64,000 nucleotides of DNA. Origin: an uncultured Prevotellaceae bacterium. Lineage in GTDB: Bacteria > Bacteroidota > Bacteroidia > Bacteroidales > Bacteroidaceae. Shown one piece after another: positions 1 through 7,946 of the stretch (the first letter of the stretch is position 1; each line of letters begins with the position of its first letter). The notes beneath the pieces are model-generated. The model made no database searches. It had not been told where the DNA came from and saw only the letters and a list, made by a program, of their open reading frames with translations. The stretch covers positions 79,344 through 143,343 of the forward strand of contig ONCG01000013.1 of NCBI GenBank assembly GCA_900316285.1, read 5' to 3'. Position numbers and translations under genes: made by a program.

Positions 1-2
1 GT

Positions 3-101
3 GTAGCGAAGTTGGGCGAGGATGTCAGGAAGGCTGCCGAGAAGAAATTCCAGGAAATCAACGACGCAAAGGATAAGATTTATAAGGCGAGAGGGCTGTA
101 G
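3..101 (+). CDS. C-terminus of a DnaJ-like co-chaperone (partial)
   Basis: The window opens inside a gene. The frame from position 3 encodes 32 residues ending ...EKKFQEINDAKDKIYKARGL before TAG. The pattern of basic residues, then KFQEIN-A---IY, is the last helix of a J domain (compare the common 'F..I..AY..L' ending). DjlA-like proteins of Bacteroidetes end with such a J domain, so a TerB-DnaJ co-chaperone is the likely identity, but the N-terminal part and the HPD motif lie outside the window. The stop is followed at once by a mini-hairpin repeat array. Confidence 0.6.
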   Translation, partial: VAKLGEDVRKAAEKKFQEINDAKDKIYKARGL

Positions 102-250
102 GCGGCGAAGCCGCTGGTTCAAAGCTGCTACGCAGCGTTCAAATGCAGCAAAGCCGCGTTCAATGGCCTGCGGCCTGTTCAATGCGCCAAAGGCGCGGTT
201 CAATGCTGCTACGCAGCGTTCAAAGCCCTACGGGCGTTCAAAAGGTTTAA
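102..250 (+). repeat. Mini-hairpin array with GTTCAA linkers
   Basis: About seven short perfect or near-perfect palindromes follow one another (for example GCTGCTACGCAGC, GGCCTGCGGCC, GCGCCAAAGGCGC, GCCCTACGGGC). Each is separated by the constant linker GTTCAA. The stems differ between units while the linker does not. The same modular design recurs, on either strand, at about 430-556, 5815-6020, 7793-7945, 8795-8865, 13440-13520, 29120-29160 and 38305-38380. There is no coding potential. Confidence 0.85.
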
Positions 251-345
251 TGCGACTGTAGCGCGGGAGGACCCTCCCCCCTGCCCCTCCTCCCGTGAAG
301 GGAGGGGAGTAGAATGCTTTTGCAATTGAGAAGTCGTAGATATAC
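251..345. repeat. GC-rich palindromic element (CCCTCCC type)
   Basis: This holds the sequence CCTCCCCCCTGCCCC followed by CCTCCCGTGAAGGGAGGGG, a strong inverted repeat. Elements of the same type occur at about 1427-1455, 37910-38085 and 47800-47890 and inside several genes. I see nothing else here. Confidence 0.6.
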
Positions 346-420
346 ATGTAGGGACGCGACGTGTCGCGTTACTTGGTTTGTTTTCCAACTCCAGTAACGC
401 GGCACGCCGCGTCCCTACAT
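346..420. repeat. REP-like inverted pair (TGTAGGGACGCGGC family)
   Basis: Two copies of a ~25-bp sequence beginning TGTAGGGACGCG face each other, separated by about 24 bp. Each half carries its own short palindrome (CGGCGTGCCG type). The family recurs at 8475-8550, 13788-13813 (one half), 32263-32399 (three halves), 37477-37588 and 53995-54068. The paired, inverted arrangement resembles bacterial BIME elements, but no RAYT-type transposase is present in the window. Confidence 0.8.
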
Positions 421-556
421 TACTTGTGCGAAGCGCTTTACACGGCGACGCAGTCGCGATTGAACAGGCCGAAGGCCATTGAACGCGCGAAGCGCTTTGA
501 ACGCCCGAAGGGCTTTTGAACGCTGCGTAGCAGCCTTGAACAGCGACGCAGTCGCC
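421..556 (-). repeat. Mini-hairpin array with TTGAAC and TTTACACG linkers
   Basis: Reverse-oriented array of small palindromes (GCGCGAAGCGC, GCCCGAAGGGC, GCTGCGTAGCAGC, GCGACGCAGTCGC) joined by TTGAAC. Its first unit uses the alternative linker TTTACACG, which dominates the array at 63455-63535. The array runs to the stop codon of the gene that ends at 557. Confidence 0.8.
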
Positions 557-1414
557 TTAGGCCTCTTCTACGGGAGCCTCGGTTTCGGCCTTTTTCTTGG
601 TTGTGGTCTTGCGGATGGCGCGCTTGCGCTTGGGCTTCTCCTCACCCGTAGCGGCGTCGATCTTCACACCAGCGAGTTCAGGGTCGATCATGATACGTCC
701 GCAGTATTCGCAGACGATGATCTTCTTGTGCATCTTGATATCGAGCTGGCGCTGTGGCGGAATCTTGTTGAAGCAACCACCACAAGCATCACGCTGCACG
801 TAGACGATGCCCAGACCGTTGCGGGCATTCTTGCGGATGCGCTTGAAGCTGGTGAGCAGACGGTCTTCAATCTTCGTCTCGTATTCTTTGGCTTTCGCCT
901 TCAGCTTCTCCTCTTCCTCACGCGTCTCCTGCATGATTTCGTCGAGCTCGCTCTTCTTGTCGGCCAATGCGACCAAGCGGTCTTCCTTCAGAGCAGCAGC
1001 CTGCTCCAAGTCGTGGTTACGTTCATCGATGCGAATCAGAGCCTCTTTGATTTTCTTCTCGCAGAGCTGAATCTCGAGAGACTGGAACTCTATCTCCTTT
1101 GTCAGCGTGTCATACTCGCGGTTGTTCTTCACCTCGTCGAGCTGCTTCTGATAGCGGTCGACATACGACTGGGCCTCGTTGATCTCGCCCTTCTTCATCG
1201 TGATAGCGCTCTGGTAGTCCTTGATTTCGTTCTGGATCTTCTCGATACGAGTGTCCAAACCAGCAATCTCGTCTTCCAGGTCCTGCACTTCGAGCGGCAG
1301 CTCGCCACGCATGGCGCGCTTCTCATCGATACTCGAAAGCGTTGTCTGCAACTGATACAACGTCTTCAGCTTCTCTTCTACTGAGAGATCGGTAGGGTCT
1401 TTCCTTGATGCCAT
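557..1414 (-). CDS. Zinc-ribbon coiled-coil protein (CT398 / C4-type family)
   Basis: The 285-residue protein has a long charged coiled coil (roughly residues 10-180) and a C4 zinc ribbon with CGGC at 211-214 and CEYC at 235-238. A Lys/Arg-rich tail rich in Ala, Glu and Thr follows. This is the architecture of the CT398-like family (zf-RING_7). These proteins are widespread; a nucleic-acid or secretion-related adaptor role has been proposed, but the function is not firmly known. It lies downstream of the Nif3-like gene on the same strand, separated by 120 bp, and the two are commonly adjacent in Bacteroidetes, suggesting an operon. The basic tail ends right at a repeat array. Confidence 0.85.
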   Translation of the reverse strand: MASRKDPTDLSVEEKLKTLYQLQTTLSSIDEKRAMRGELPLEVQDLEDEIAGLDTRIEKIQNEIKDYQSAITMKKGEINEAQSYVDRYQKQLDEVKNNREYDTLTKEIEFQSLEIQLCEKKIKEALIRIDERNHDLEQAAALKEDRLVALADKKSELDEIMQETREEEEKLKAKAKEYETKIEDRLLTSFKRIRKNARNGLGIVYVQRDACGGCFNKIPPQRQLDIKMHKKIIVCEYCGRIMIDPELAGVKIDAATGEEKPKRKRAIRKTTTKKKAETEAPVEEA

Positions 1415-1534
1415 AAATTAAAACCTCCCCCACCCCCTCCAAAGGAGGGGAGGGCCTGCCGGTTAATGGGGAGTTTGATGGCAGGCACTGATGGTTATTT
1501 TTTTGAGTTTCTAGTTTCTAGTTTCGAGTCTCTA
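1415..1534. repeat. Intergenic repeats between nif3-like and zinc-ribbon genes
   Basis: Contains a GC-rich palindrome around CCCTCCAAAGGAGGGG (1433-1452) and a run of TTTCTAG/TTTCGAG heptamers (about 1504-1532). The heptamer run is also found at 39147-39178. No promoter is obvious, in keeping with cotranscription of the flanking genes. Confidence 0.55.
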
Positions 1535-2314
1535 CTACAAGTAGACGATAGGGTTGGTCTGCGTCTCGGCAATGCAGGTCTTCACCTCAGGACATTCACG
1601 GCTGATGATGTCGCGGAAGATTTCCGTGGTGTACTGTTCACTCTCGTAGTGACCGATGACGCATATCTGAATGTGCTGCTCGTGGCCGAAGAACTCGTGG
1701 TAGCCCATCTCGCCAGTGACAAATGCATCGGCACCAGCACGAAGGGCATCGGCCAGCATGAACGAGCCGGCACCACCACACAACGCCACGTGGCAGACCT
1801 CACGCCGTAGCAGTTCGTTAGCACGCACCGAAGCCACGCCAAAACGCTCTTTCAGCATGCGGATGAAGGCCTCAGCAGGCATGGGAGCAGGCAGCGTGCC
1901 CACAACACCACACCACTTGCCGTCGACGACGGGACCCTGCAACGGCTGCAGGTCGGCGAGTCCCATTTTCTCAGCCATCTTGAAGTTCACGCCATCGAGT
2001 GCATTGTCCATGTTCGTATGCATAGCCACGATGACTACATCGTTTTTGATAGCTTTGATGACGGCACGCTCCACATAGCTCCCGTCGCTGACATGAGCCA
2101 GCTTACGGAAGATGAGCGGATGGTGGGCCACAATGAGATTACACCCCTTCTGGACGGCCTCGTCGACCACCGCCTCCGTCACGTCTAAACACAACAATGC
2201 CCCTGAAATCTCCGCTTCTGTTAGTCCAACCTGCAAGCCAGCATTATCGTAGCTCTCCTGTAGGGGCAGAGGCGCGAATTGTTCAAGGGCATCAATCACC
2301 TTTTTTATTTTCAC
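1535..2314 (-). CDS. Nif3-like dinuclear metal-centre hexameric protein
   Basis: The 259-residue protein begins with the typical MKIKKVIDALEQFAPLPLQE-SYDNAGLQVG and has metal-ligand motifs IVAHHPLIF, MHTNMDNA and the C-terminal GHYESEQ. This is the Nif3/YbgI (DUF34) family, often annotated as GTP cyclohydrolase 1 type 2. Members form toroidal hexamers with two metal ions per subunit; physiological substrates are uncertain. The length matches the short YbgI form; it lacks the ~100-residue insertion of longer homologues. A -7 box lies at 2319-2326, so the gene probably has an almost leaderless transcript and leads the operon with the zinc-ribbon gene. Confidence 0.9.
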   Translation of the reverse strand: MKIKKVIDALEQFAPLPLQESYDNAGLQVGLTEAEISGALLCLDVTEAVVDEAVQKGCNLIVAHHPLIFRKLAHVSDGSYVERAVIKAIKNDVVIVAMHTNMDNALDGVNFKMAEKMGLADLQPLQGPVVDGKWCGVVGTLPAPMPAEAFIRMLKERFGVASVRANELLRREVCHVALCGGAGSFMLADALRAGADAFVTGEMGYHEFFGHEQHIQICVIGHYESEQYTTEIFRDIISRECPEVKTCIAETQTNPIVYL

Positions 2315-2318
2315 GCTG

Positions 2319-2326
2319 CAAAGGTA
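2319..2326 (-). promoter_or_regulatory. -7 promoter box of the Nif3-like gene
   Basis: Read on the minus strand this is TACCTTTG, the Bacteroidetes TAnnTTTG -7 element. It ends only five bases before the ATG at 2314, implying a very short or absent 5' UTR. Confidence 0.6.
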
Positions 2327-2390
2327 CGCATTTCTATTGAAAAACGGGCTACAGACCCGCTGCGTTTAAACTTTTTTAAAACTTTTTTCC

Positions 2391-3293
2391 TTACCACTCA
2401 CGCAAACTGGCTTCTGCTTCGATGCGACGTTCCACATCATCGGCAAGCAACGGATAGAAGTCGATGCCGGTGAGTCGCTCCACATCGTCCACTGTGCACA
2501 TGCAGTCGCTCATGCGCTGCTGACCACCTCGGTTCTCGTAGATGAAGCCAATAGCCTTGGGGTCGCGCCCACGACAGAGCACCACCTTGAAGAAGGCATC
2601 GGGCACCCACACCTTGTTTCGGCCGATGAAGCGCTGCAGCGACGAAGGTCGCATCTTGTCATCGGTGCGCGTTGCGGTGCGATAGACGGGACCACAGACA
2701 ACGTCGACGGCGCCATATTCGCGAGCCCAGTCGCGACACTGAATCTCCAAGTCGTTCCAGGCATTCTTGTTCAGCCCGTGGTTCTGCGGACAAATATTGG
2801 TGAGCAGGAACGTCTGCCGCATGGCCTCTTCGCTCCACTTGTTGTCGCCAGCCGGACACATGTGCCCGCGGTCATAGCGAGAGTTGTAGTAGTCGTCGAG
2901 CGTGGCACGCGGAGCCGAGACGCCGGGGTCTTCATCAAAGGCATAGGTCTCGCGCTGGATGCTACCATAGGTGTGGTTCTTCGTCAGATGCCAGGCCACC
3001 CAGTTGGGGGTTTTCGTGGTTTTGTTATACGATATCGTGAAACTCTGCCGATGAAGAATCTGCTCGGGACGGTCGGTGAGACGTGCAGGCACCTCATACA
3101 TTTTAATGTTGCCACCCCTACCCTCTTTCGCAGAAGAAGGGGTCTCGGTCGTCGATGCCTCGTCAGCAGCTGCGCTGGCAGCCTCCTGGTCGTAGAATTC
3201 ATCAACTTCCTGGCTGTCGTTGGGTCTGGGTCCTGGGTTGCAAGCCATGAACAGAAGCATGGCAAACACGAAAAGGAATAGTTTCTTCGTCAT
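2391..3293 (-). CDS. Lipoprotein DNA/RNA non-specific endonuclease (NUC1 type)
   Basis: The start MTKKLFLF at 3293 gives a 300-residue protein with a lipoprotein signal (lipobox LFMAC, Cys18) and a low-complexity Ala/Ser/Glu linker to about residue 60. The ββα-Me nuclease domain follows. The catalytic DRGH is at 141-144 in SRYDRGHMCPAGDN, and the Mg-binding Asn lies in the NICPQNHGLNKNAW region around 167-180. The fold and motifs match Serratia-type nucleases that cut DNA and RNA without sequence preference. It should be anchored to an outer or periplasmic membrane face and serve in nutrient nucleic-acid breakdown or biofilm DNA turnover. A longer in-frame start at 3362 lacks a signal peptide and is less likely. 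Confidence 0.9.
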   Translation of the reverse strand: MTKKLFLFVFAMLLFMACNPGPRPNDSQEVDEFYDQEAASAAADEASTTETPSSAKEGRGGNIKMYEVPARLTDRPEQILHRQSFTISYNKTTKTPNWVAWHLTKNHTYGSIQRETYAFDEDPGVSAPRATLDDYYNSRYDRGHMCPAGDNKWSEEAMRQTFLLTNICPQNHGLNKNAWNDLEIQCRDWAREYGAVDVVCGPVYRTATRTDDKMRPSSLQRFIGRNKVWVPDAFFKVVLCRGRDPKAIGFIYENRGGQQRMSDCMCTVDDVERLTGIDFYPLLADDVERRIEAEASLREW

Positions 3294-3322
3294 GGGTATA
3301 TGAACAATTGATGTTTCGAGTG

Positions 3323-3330
3323 CAAATATA
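3323..3330 (-). promoter_or_regulatory. -7 promoter box of the endonuclease gene
   Basis: Minus-strand TATATTTG, 30 bp upstream of the chosen start at 3293. It overlaps the longer in-frame extension, which supports the downstream start. Confidence 0.55.
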
Positions 3331-3380
3331 CAAAAAAAGCGAACACAACGGAAAGAAATCATCAGAAAAAACGCTCGCTG

Positions 3381-4754
3381 CTACTTGATTTTCGCTACAA
3401 TGACATCATCGATATTGGTGGTGTACTGATGGGAGAGGTATTCGTGTTGCAGGCCGAAGCGCACGTCGGTGCCCTGTGTGGCGATGCGAACGGTGTCGTG
3501 GCCGTTGCGGCGGTTGATTTCGTCGACAGCCTCGAGAAGGGCTTTCTGCTTCGAACGGTCGACGGTGTCGAAAAGGTCTTGCTGCACCACGCGTGCCGAG
3601 GTGATGTTCCAAATGATCACCCCCGCCTTCTTGAAAAGGGGAGCATACCCCGTCGTAGAACCCGCTCCTGCCTCCACTCGAGAATTGTCCACTTTCTTCC
3701 GCCAAGGCAGATGAGGAACGGAGGCAGAAGGCATCTGACTGGCTGACGAGAAGCGCTCGTGCAGCATCTCGACGGCAGCTCGCACTATTTCGGCCGTGTC
3801 CTGTGTAGGCACGGAGAGCTGCACCGACTGCTGGAGGAAGCAGGGCGGCACGTCTTCGCGGAAGAGACTGGTATAGGCAAACATCGTGATGCCCTGACAG
3901 CATGAGTGCTGGCGGCGCAGCTTCGAAGCACAGCGTGCTGCAAAGTTGGCCACGGCCTCCTCTAAGATGCCAAGGTCGCTAATGCCCTGTCCGGAGAAGC
4001 TGCGGCTGGTGCAGATAGACTTCTTCTGACTCATGTCGTCGAGCACGATGCAGCTCTCGCCATTCAGCTCCTTCCATGTGCGCACGGTGGTCACATTGAA
4101 CTTCCCACGCACCCAACTTTCCTTCTGGCGGGCAAAGTCGGCAGCCGTGGTGATTCCATAATAGGCCAACTGTTTGGCGATGCGGCGGCCGATGCCCCAT
4201 ACATCCTCCACGGGAAACAACTCGAGTGCCTTCCAGCGCCGCTCGTCGGTGTCGATCAGACAACAGCCGCGGTAACCCTTATACTTCTTTGCGAATTTGC
4301 TGCCCATCTTTGCCAGCGTCTTCGTGGGTGCAATGCCCACGGAGATGGGGATGCCCGTTGCCTTGTGCACACGGCTGGCTATCTGCTCACCATAGCGCTT
4401 GATGTAGCTGCTGTCGCCCATATCGCTCAAGTCGAGAAAAGCCTCGTCGATGGAGTAGACGTCGAGCGTAGGTGTATACTGGCTGAGGAGCGACATCACA
4501 CGCCCCGACATAGAACCATAGAGGGTGTAGTTGCTGGAAAACACCGCCACGCGTTCGCGCTCGAGCAGCTCGCGCACTTGGAAGAACGGGTCGCCCATCT
4601 TCAACCCGAGCTTCTTGGCCTCCTCCGAGCGCGCAATCACACATCCGTCGTTATTGCTCAGCACAACGACAGGCTTGCCCACGAGCTCGGGATGGAACAC
4701 CCGCTCACATGAACAATAGAAATTATTGCAATCGGCTACGGCGAAAAGCTGCAT
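3381..4754 (-). CDS. umuC: UmuC-type Y-family DNA polymerase
   Basis: The 457-residue protein has the Y-family catalytic motifs: Asp8 in FAVADCNNFYCSCERVF and the pair Asp103-Glu104 in YSIDEAFLDLS. The fingers motif SNNDGCVIARS and the C-terminal DUF4113-like ending are also present, giving the full length of UmuC. It is the catalytic subunit of DNA polymerase V-like translesion synthesis. It is last in a three-gene minus-strand cluster with umuD and a macro-like gene; the gap to the macro-like gene is 14 bp. SOS control is expected but I cannot identify a LexA box with confidence. Confidence 0.95.
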   Translation of the reverse strand: MQLFAVADCNNFYCSCERVFHPELVGKPVVVLSNNDGCVIARSEEAKKLGLKMGDPFFQVRELLERERVAVFSSNYTLYGSMSGRVMSLLSQYTPTLDVYSIDEAFLDLSDMGDSSYIKRYGEQIASRVHKATGIPISVGIAPTKTLAKMGSKFAKKYKGYRGCCLIDTDERRWKALELFPVEDVWGIGRRIAKQLAYYGITTAADFARQKESWVRGKFNVTTVRTWKELNGESCIVLDDMSQKKSICTSRSFSGQGISDLGILEEAVANFAARCASKLRRQHSCCQGITMFAYTSLFREDVPPCFLQQSVQLSVPTQDTAEIVRAAVEMLHERFSSASQMPSASVPHLPWRKKVDNSRVEAGAGSTTGYAPLFKKAGVIIWNITSARVVQQDLFDTVDRSKQKALLEAVDEINRRNGHDTVRIATQGTDVRFGLQHEYLSHQYTTNIDDVIVAKIK

Positions 4755-4768
4755 CTCTGTATTATCGG

Positions 4769-5143
4769 TTACCAGTTTGGCGGCAGCACAACGTTCGACA
4801 ATTGGTGAGCCTCAGTAAACAACGGGGCAATCTCTTCGTCGCGGAAGCCGGCGATGCCACATCCGATACGGGTGACGAGGAATGTCAACTCTGGATGCTG
4901 GCGGGCAAAGTCGATGAATTCATCGACGTAGGGCTTGATGGTTTCCACGCCGCCCTGCATGGTAGGTATTGCATAGCTCTGACCCTGCAGGCCTACGCCC
5001 TGCCCCATGACGGCACCAAACTTATGATAGGCTGCACGGGCGGCACCGCCTGCATGCATGCCTCTGAGGTTGCTGCCAAAGACGAAGATTTCGCCTGGCT
5101 GCAATTTGTCAATGTGATTAGGAGTTGTTCGTTTCTGTTCCAT
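4769..5143 (-). CDS. Macro-domain-like protein between umuD and umuC
   Basis: The 124-residue protein carries FVFGSNLRGMHAGGAA at about residues 20-35, followed by AIPTMQGGVETI and LVTRIGCGIAGF. These are the glycine-rich phosphate-binding loops of the small macro-like family seen in phages and bacteria, related to ADP-ribose-binding domains. The biochemical activity is not known from the sequence. Its placement 14 bp upstream of umuC and about 210 bp downstream of umuD suggests co-expression with the mutagenic polymerase. ADP-ribose or nucleotide-metabolite handling during DNA damage is an inference. Confidence 0.75.
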   Translation of the reverse strand: MEQKRTTPNHIDKLQPGEIFVFGSNLRGMHAGGAARAAYHKFGAVMGQGVGLQGQSYAIPTMQGGVETIKPYVDEFIDFARQHPELTFLVTRIGCGIAGFRDEEIAPLFTEAHQLSNVVLPPNW

Positions 5144-5352
5144 GGTGGAGTTGATTTTACTGAAGTTTTCTTCCCAAGGGCATAAAAGGGCCTAAAGGGG
5201 AGTGGAAGGGATTAAAAGGGACGAATGCTTTGCAGCCAACTGTAGGGGCAGCCCCCGTGTCTGACCGCGTATCTGGGGTGAATGGGAGTGCGGGTTGCTC
5301 GCTGTTGTTCGGGCAGACACGGGGGTCTGCCCCTACGGCTGTTTGTCGCTCA
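5144..5352. repeat. Repeats between umuD and the macro-like gene
   Basis: Two elements fill the gap. At 5183-5225 is a run of AAAGGG-spaced sequence (AAAAGGGCCTAAAGGGGAG), a family also seen at 39195-39245, 60636-60685 and 62213-62262. At 5230-5337 is an inverted pair whose ends read TGTAGGGGCAG and CTGCCCCTAC, with GACACGGGGG inside. Partial copies of this pair lie near 37429, 60862 and 62170. Confidence 0.65.
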
Positions 5353-5811
5353 CTACCCTTTCTTCGCCGGATGAATGACATAGGTGACGACACCCCAGAT
5401 CATGAAATCGTTGGAGGCATCGACACGGATTGCGGGATAGTGGTCGTTCCAAGGCTGCAGCCAGCCGAAGGTGCCACTCTTGTCCATACGGAATTGTTTG
5501 ATGGTGAACTCACCATCGACATAGGCGATGACGAAATCGCCGTCGCCAGCCTCCAGCTCTTTATCGACGACAGCGAGGTCGCCGTCGAGGATGCCGGCAT
5601 CGGTCATCGAGTCGCCCGACACCCGCACGTAGAACGTTGCCTCGCGGTGTCGAACGATAAGTTTGTTGAGGTCTATCTCCTCTCCCATATAGTCCTGGGC
5701 AGGCGAAGGGAATCCTGCCCTCACACTGCTTTGTGCGAGTGGAATGGCCAACTCTGTATCGGTGTTAGCCTTATGGAAGGTCAGTCGGATGTTGTTTGGT
5801 TCTGGTTTCAT
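5353..5811 (-). CDS. umuD: UmuD-like S24 self-cleaving peptidase
   Basis: The 152-residue protein has the cleavage site Ala32-Gly33 in SVRAGFPSP, catalytic Ser68 in VSGDSMTDAGI and Lys105 in GEFTIKQF. The Ser-Lys spacing of 37 equals that of E. coli UmuD (Ser60/Lys97). There is no N-terminal helix-turn-helix, so it is UmuD rather than LexA. RecA-stimulated autocleavage would produce UmuD', which activates the UmuC polymerase encoded downstream. The start is followed on its upstream side by a long mini-hairpin array. Confidence 0.93.
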   Translation of the reverse strand: MKPEPNNIRLTFHKANTDTELAIPLAQSSVRAGFPSPAQDYMGEEIDLNKLIVRHREATFYVRVSGDSMTDAGILDGDLAVVDKELEAGDGDFVIAYVDGEFTIKQFRMDKSGTFGWLQPWNDHYPAIRVDASNDFMIWGVVTYVIHPAKKG

Positions 5812-6030
5812 AAAAATCTTGAACGCCCGAAGGGCAATTGCGCTCTTGAACCGCGACGTAGTCGCATTGAACGGCCGAAGGCCATTGAACGCTGCGAAGC
5901 AGCTTTGAACCGAAGGTCATCGACCGAAGCAGTGCTGTCACGCAAAGCGTGGTGCACGAAAAAGCGAGGGAGGTAACCGCGACGTAGTCGCTTTGAACCG
6001 CTGCGAAGCAGCATTTGAAAGGGAGCAGCG
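5812..6030 (-). repeat. Mini-hairpin array upstream of umuD
   Basis: About eight small palindromes joined by TTGAAC or a close variant, including CGCCCGAAGGGC, GGCCGAAGGCC and GCTGCGAAGCAGC. The array abuts the umuD start codon, so the umuD promoter must lie inside or beyond it. Confidence 0.8.
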
Positions 6031-6115
6031 TCAAAGGAATACAGTTAGCTAAGCGGTAGTGCTACATGCGATATGAATCATGCGACATGCAGTTGTGCTG
6101 AACATGCGCCGTGAG

Positions 6116-6176
6116 TTGGTCGGTCAGACCAAGTCAGCCGTTCCGAGCTGACGATCAGGATATGAATCTTACGATT
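6116..6176. other. Cluster of three consecutive inverted repeats
   Basis: Three symmetric sites follow each other: TTGGTC-n5-GACCAA (6116-6132), GTCAGC-n8-GCTGAC (6133-6152) and GAATC-TTAC-GATTC followed by six T (about 6162-6177). The last looks like a weak terminator on the plus strand. The 10-mer GATATGAATC occurs twice (about 6070 and 6157). It could be an operator region for umuD or a small RNA gene; the sequence alone does not decide. The rest of 6031-6275 shows nothing recognisable. Confidence 0.4.
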
Positions 6177-6275
6177 CTTTTTTAGCTCACCCTGCAACCC
6201 ATGAACACTGCTCCCAGTAAATCAGTATTGGTTGTGTCAATATAGAGAATGATGGATGAAAAGTCGCTGCCTGTG

Positions 6276-6401
6276 GTCCCCTCCTCCTGGGAGGAGGGGT
6301 GCGGGGTGGTAGAGAAAAACAATGTTCGACATATTTGTTTAATAGGTTTTGACCTTATTTGTCTCTACCACCCCTAACCCCTCCTTCCAGAAGGAGGGGA
6401 C
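6276..6401. repeat. MITE-like inverted-repeat element, copy 1
   Basis: 126 bp bounded by GTCCCCTCCT and AGGAGGGGAC. Each terminus has an internal palindrome, and beside each is an inverted GGGGTGGTAGAGA / TCTCTACCACCCC. The AT-rich centre contains AATGTTCGAC. Further copies are at 31964-32097, 60717-60842 and 63251-63388. There is no open reading frame inside, so mobility would have to be supplied in trans. Confidence 0.8.
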
Positions 6402-6416
6402 TGCAAACTGACTCCA

Positions 6417-6914
6417 TCAGCGACGTCGGCCTGGCGACCCAGTCTGTCTGACCACACCTTTCTCCTCGAGGTCGGTGGAGAAGTTCAATGTCTGAATCTC
6501 CATGTCGAGCTTCCGCAGTTGCTGCGAATAGGTGTCTATCTGCTTGCGCAGGGCGGGCACATCGATGGTGGTGACATATCGGATTTCATTGCGACCATAG
6601 CGGTCTTGCGACTGCGAGGCACGATCGAAGACCTCACGTAACACCTGCAGACGTTTGCCCAGCACGTCGCGTTCGGCCATCATCTCGGTGAGCGTTCGGC
6701 CATCCTTCACCGTTTTCATGTTGGTAGCATTGATGCGATAAATCATCTCCTCGAGTTGCACCAAACAGGTGTCGAGTTCCTTCATCAGGTCGGCAGGCTG
6801 CTCGGCCGGTTTGTCGCCTTCCTGCACTTTCATGTTGTTCAAAAGGCGCACCTTGAGTTGTTCGATGCGCATTTGCAAATCCTTACGATTGCTAAGTCCT
6901 TCAGCGAGTTTCAT
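6417..6914 (-). CDS. DIP1984 family protein
   Basis: The 165-residue protein starts MKLAEGLSNRKDLQMRIEQL, followed by RLLNNMKVQEGDKPAE, LVQLEEMIYRINATN and TLTEMMAERDVL. These are the recurrent motifs of the DIP1984 family (sometimes called septicolysin). The protein is almost entirely helical and probably forms a coiled-coil oligomer. Its role is unknown. It stands alone, flanked by repeats on both sides, with its stop 16 bp from a MITE-like element. Confidence 0.85.
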   Translation of the reverse strand: MKLAEGLSNRKDLQMRIEQLKVRLLNNMKVQEGDKPAEQPADLMKELDTCLVQLEEMIYRINATNMKTVKDGRTLTEMMAERDVLGKRLQVLREVFDRASQSQDRYGRNEIRYVTTIDVPALRKQIDTYSQQLRKLDMEIQTLNFSTDLEEKGVVRQTGSPGRRR

Positions 6915-6919
6915 AAGCT

Positions 6920-7006
<87 letters not shown>

Positions 7007-7783
7007 TTAGGGTTTGGGATTCCCTGCTTTCAGGCGGCCATAGCCGTCGAAAGAGTAGCGGCGGGCAACGAAGAGGGCTACCACCAGCGCCACCACCGAT
7101 GCGGTGAAGCCAGCCACCAACACGAGTAGTTGCACGGCTACGGCCTCAACGACACTACTGCCGCTAAGCAGCATTGCCCATACCACGAGCGGCGACATCG
7201 TCAACACAAAGGTCGACATCTGCTTCACGTGGGGAAGCACCGTGGCCTGCAGCGAGCGGCGCACATACCACGACAGGGCTTCTGCCTGCGAAGCACCGTT
7301 ACCTATTATATAATAATACAGTTCGTCGTGATGTATGAGGCTGCGGTAATAGACCGAGAGCGCATGCGAGAGCGTCTGCGTCATACTACCCACGAGGAAT
7401 CCGGCCACAGGAAGCAGATACTGAGCCTCGAGCGGACGGCGCACGCCCAGCGCGAGCAACAACAGCCAAGCACCGATGACGATGAGTGCAGCCAGCAAAC
7501 CGGCACCGATAGGCACAAGCATCTGTTTGCCCAACCGTGCATGGCGCACCACCAGCCACATACCCACTACTGCCATCAGGAACACGACAAGCAAGTTCAC
7601 AGCCCAGTGATTCCAGTGGAACACCAGATACAGGCAGACACCAAGTGCCACAAGCATAACTGCTGCACGGCCGAATGCCCGCAACACCTTACCTATCATC
7701 GGCACCTGCAACACATGTAGCAGGTAGAGAGGCAAGGCCAAGAGCAGGATGCCCAGCATGAAACTAACAATGGTGATGTTCAT
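7007..7783 (-). CDS. fetB: FetB-like (UPF0014) ABC transporter permease
   Basis: The 258-residue integral membrane protein has about seven hydrophobic segments and the UPF0014 signature region around FLVGSMTQTLSHALSVYYRS. The following stretch, with an ALSWYVRRSLQATVLPHV-like coupling helix and SPLVVWAMLLSG, is also typical. FetB pairs with the ATPase FetA; in E. coli the pair exports iron and protects against oxidative stress. Here it follows the FetA-like gene by 163 bp of repeat DNA. Metal specificity is not shown by the sequence. Confidence 0.85.
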   Translation of the reverse strand: MNITIVSFMLGILLLALPLYLLHVLQVPMIGKVLRAFGRAAVMLVALGVCLYLVFHWNHWAVNLLVVFLMAVVGMWLVVRHARLGKQMLVPIGAGLLAALIVIGAWLLLLALGVRRPLEAQYLLPVAGFLVGSMTQTLSHALSVYYRSLIHHDELYYYIIGNGASQAEALSWYVRRSLQATVLPHVKQMSTFVLTMSPLVVWAMLLSGSSVVEAVAVQLLVLVAGFTASVVALVVALFVARRYSFDGYGRLKAGNPKP

Positions 7784-7946
7784 ATTTTATTTGGTTCAAT
7801 GCGACGAAGTCGCGGTTCAAAGTTCTTTCTCCACTTCGTTACGAAAGCGGCAAAGCCGAGCGCAAATGTCGCTGCGCGACGTTCAAGGTTCAAAGTTCAA
7901 TGCGACTACGTCGCGGTTCAAAGCTGCAACGCAGCGGTCCAAGGGT
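7784..7946. repeat. Repeat block between fetA-like and fetB-like genes
   Basis: Contains mini-hairpin units with GTTCAA linkers (GCGACTACGTCGC, GCTGCAACGCAGC) and one GTTCTTTCTCC...ACGAAAGCGG element. The repeats separate two genes that would otherwise be expected to be adjacent. Confidence 0.75.

Noticed and set aside
479-1384. 301-codon plus-strand frame opposite the zinc-ribbon gene
   Set aside because: The minus-strand protein has clear C4 ligands and coiled coil; the plus frame is its mirror and starts in a repeat array.
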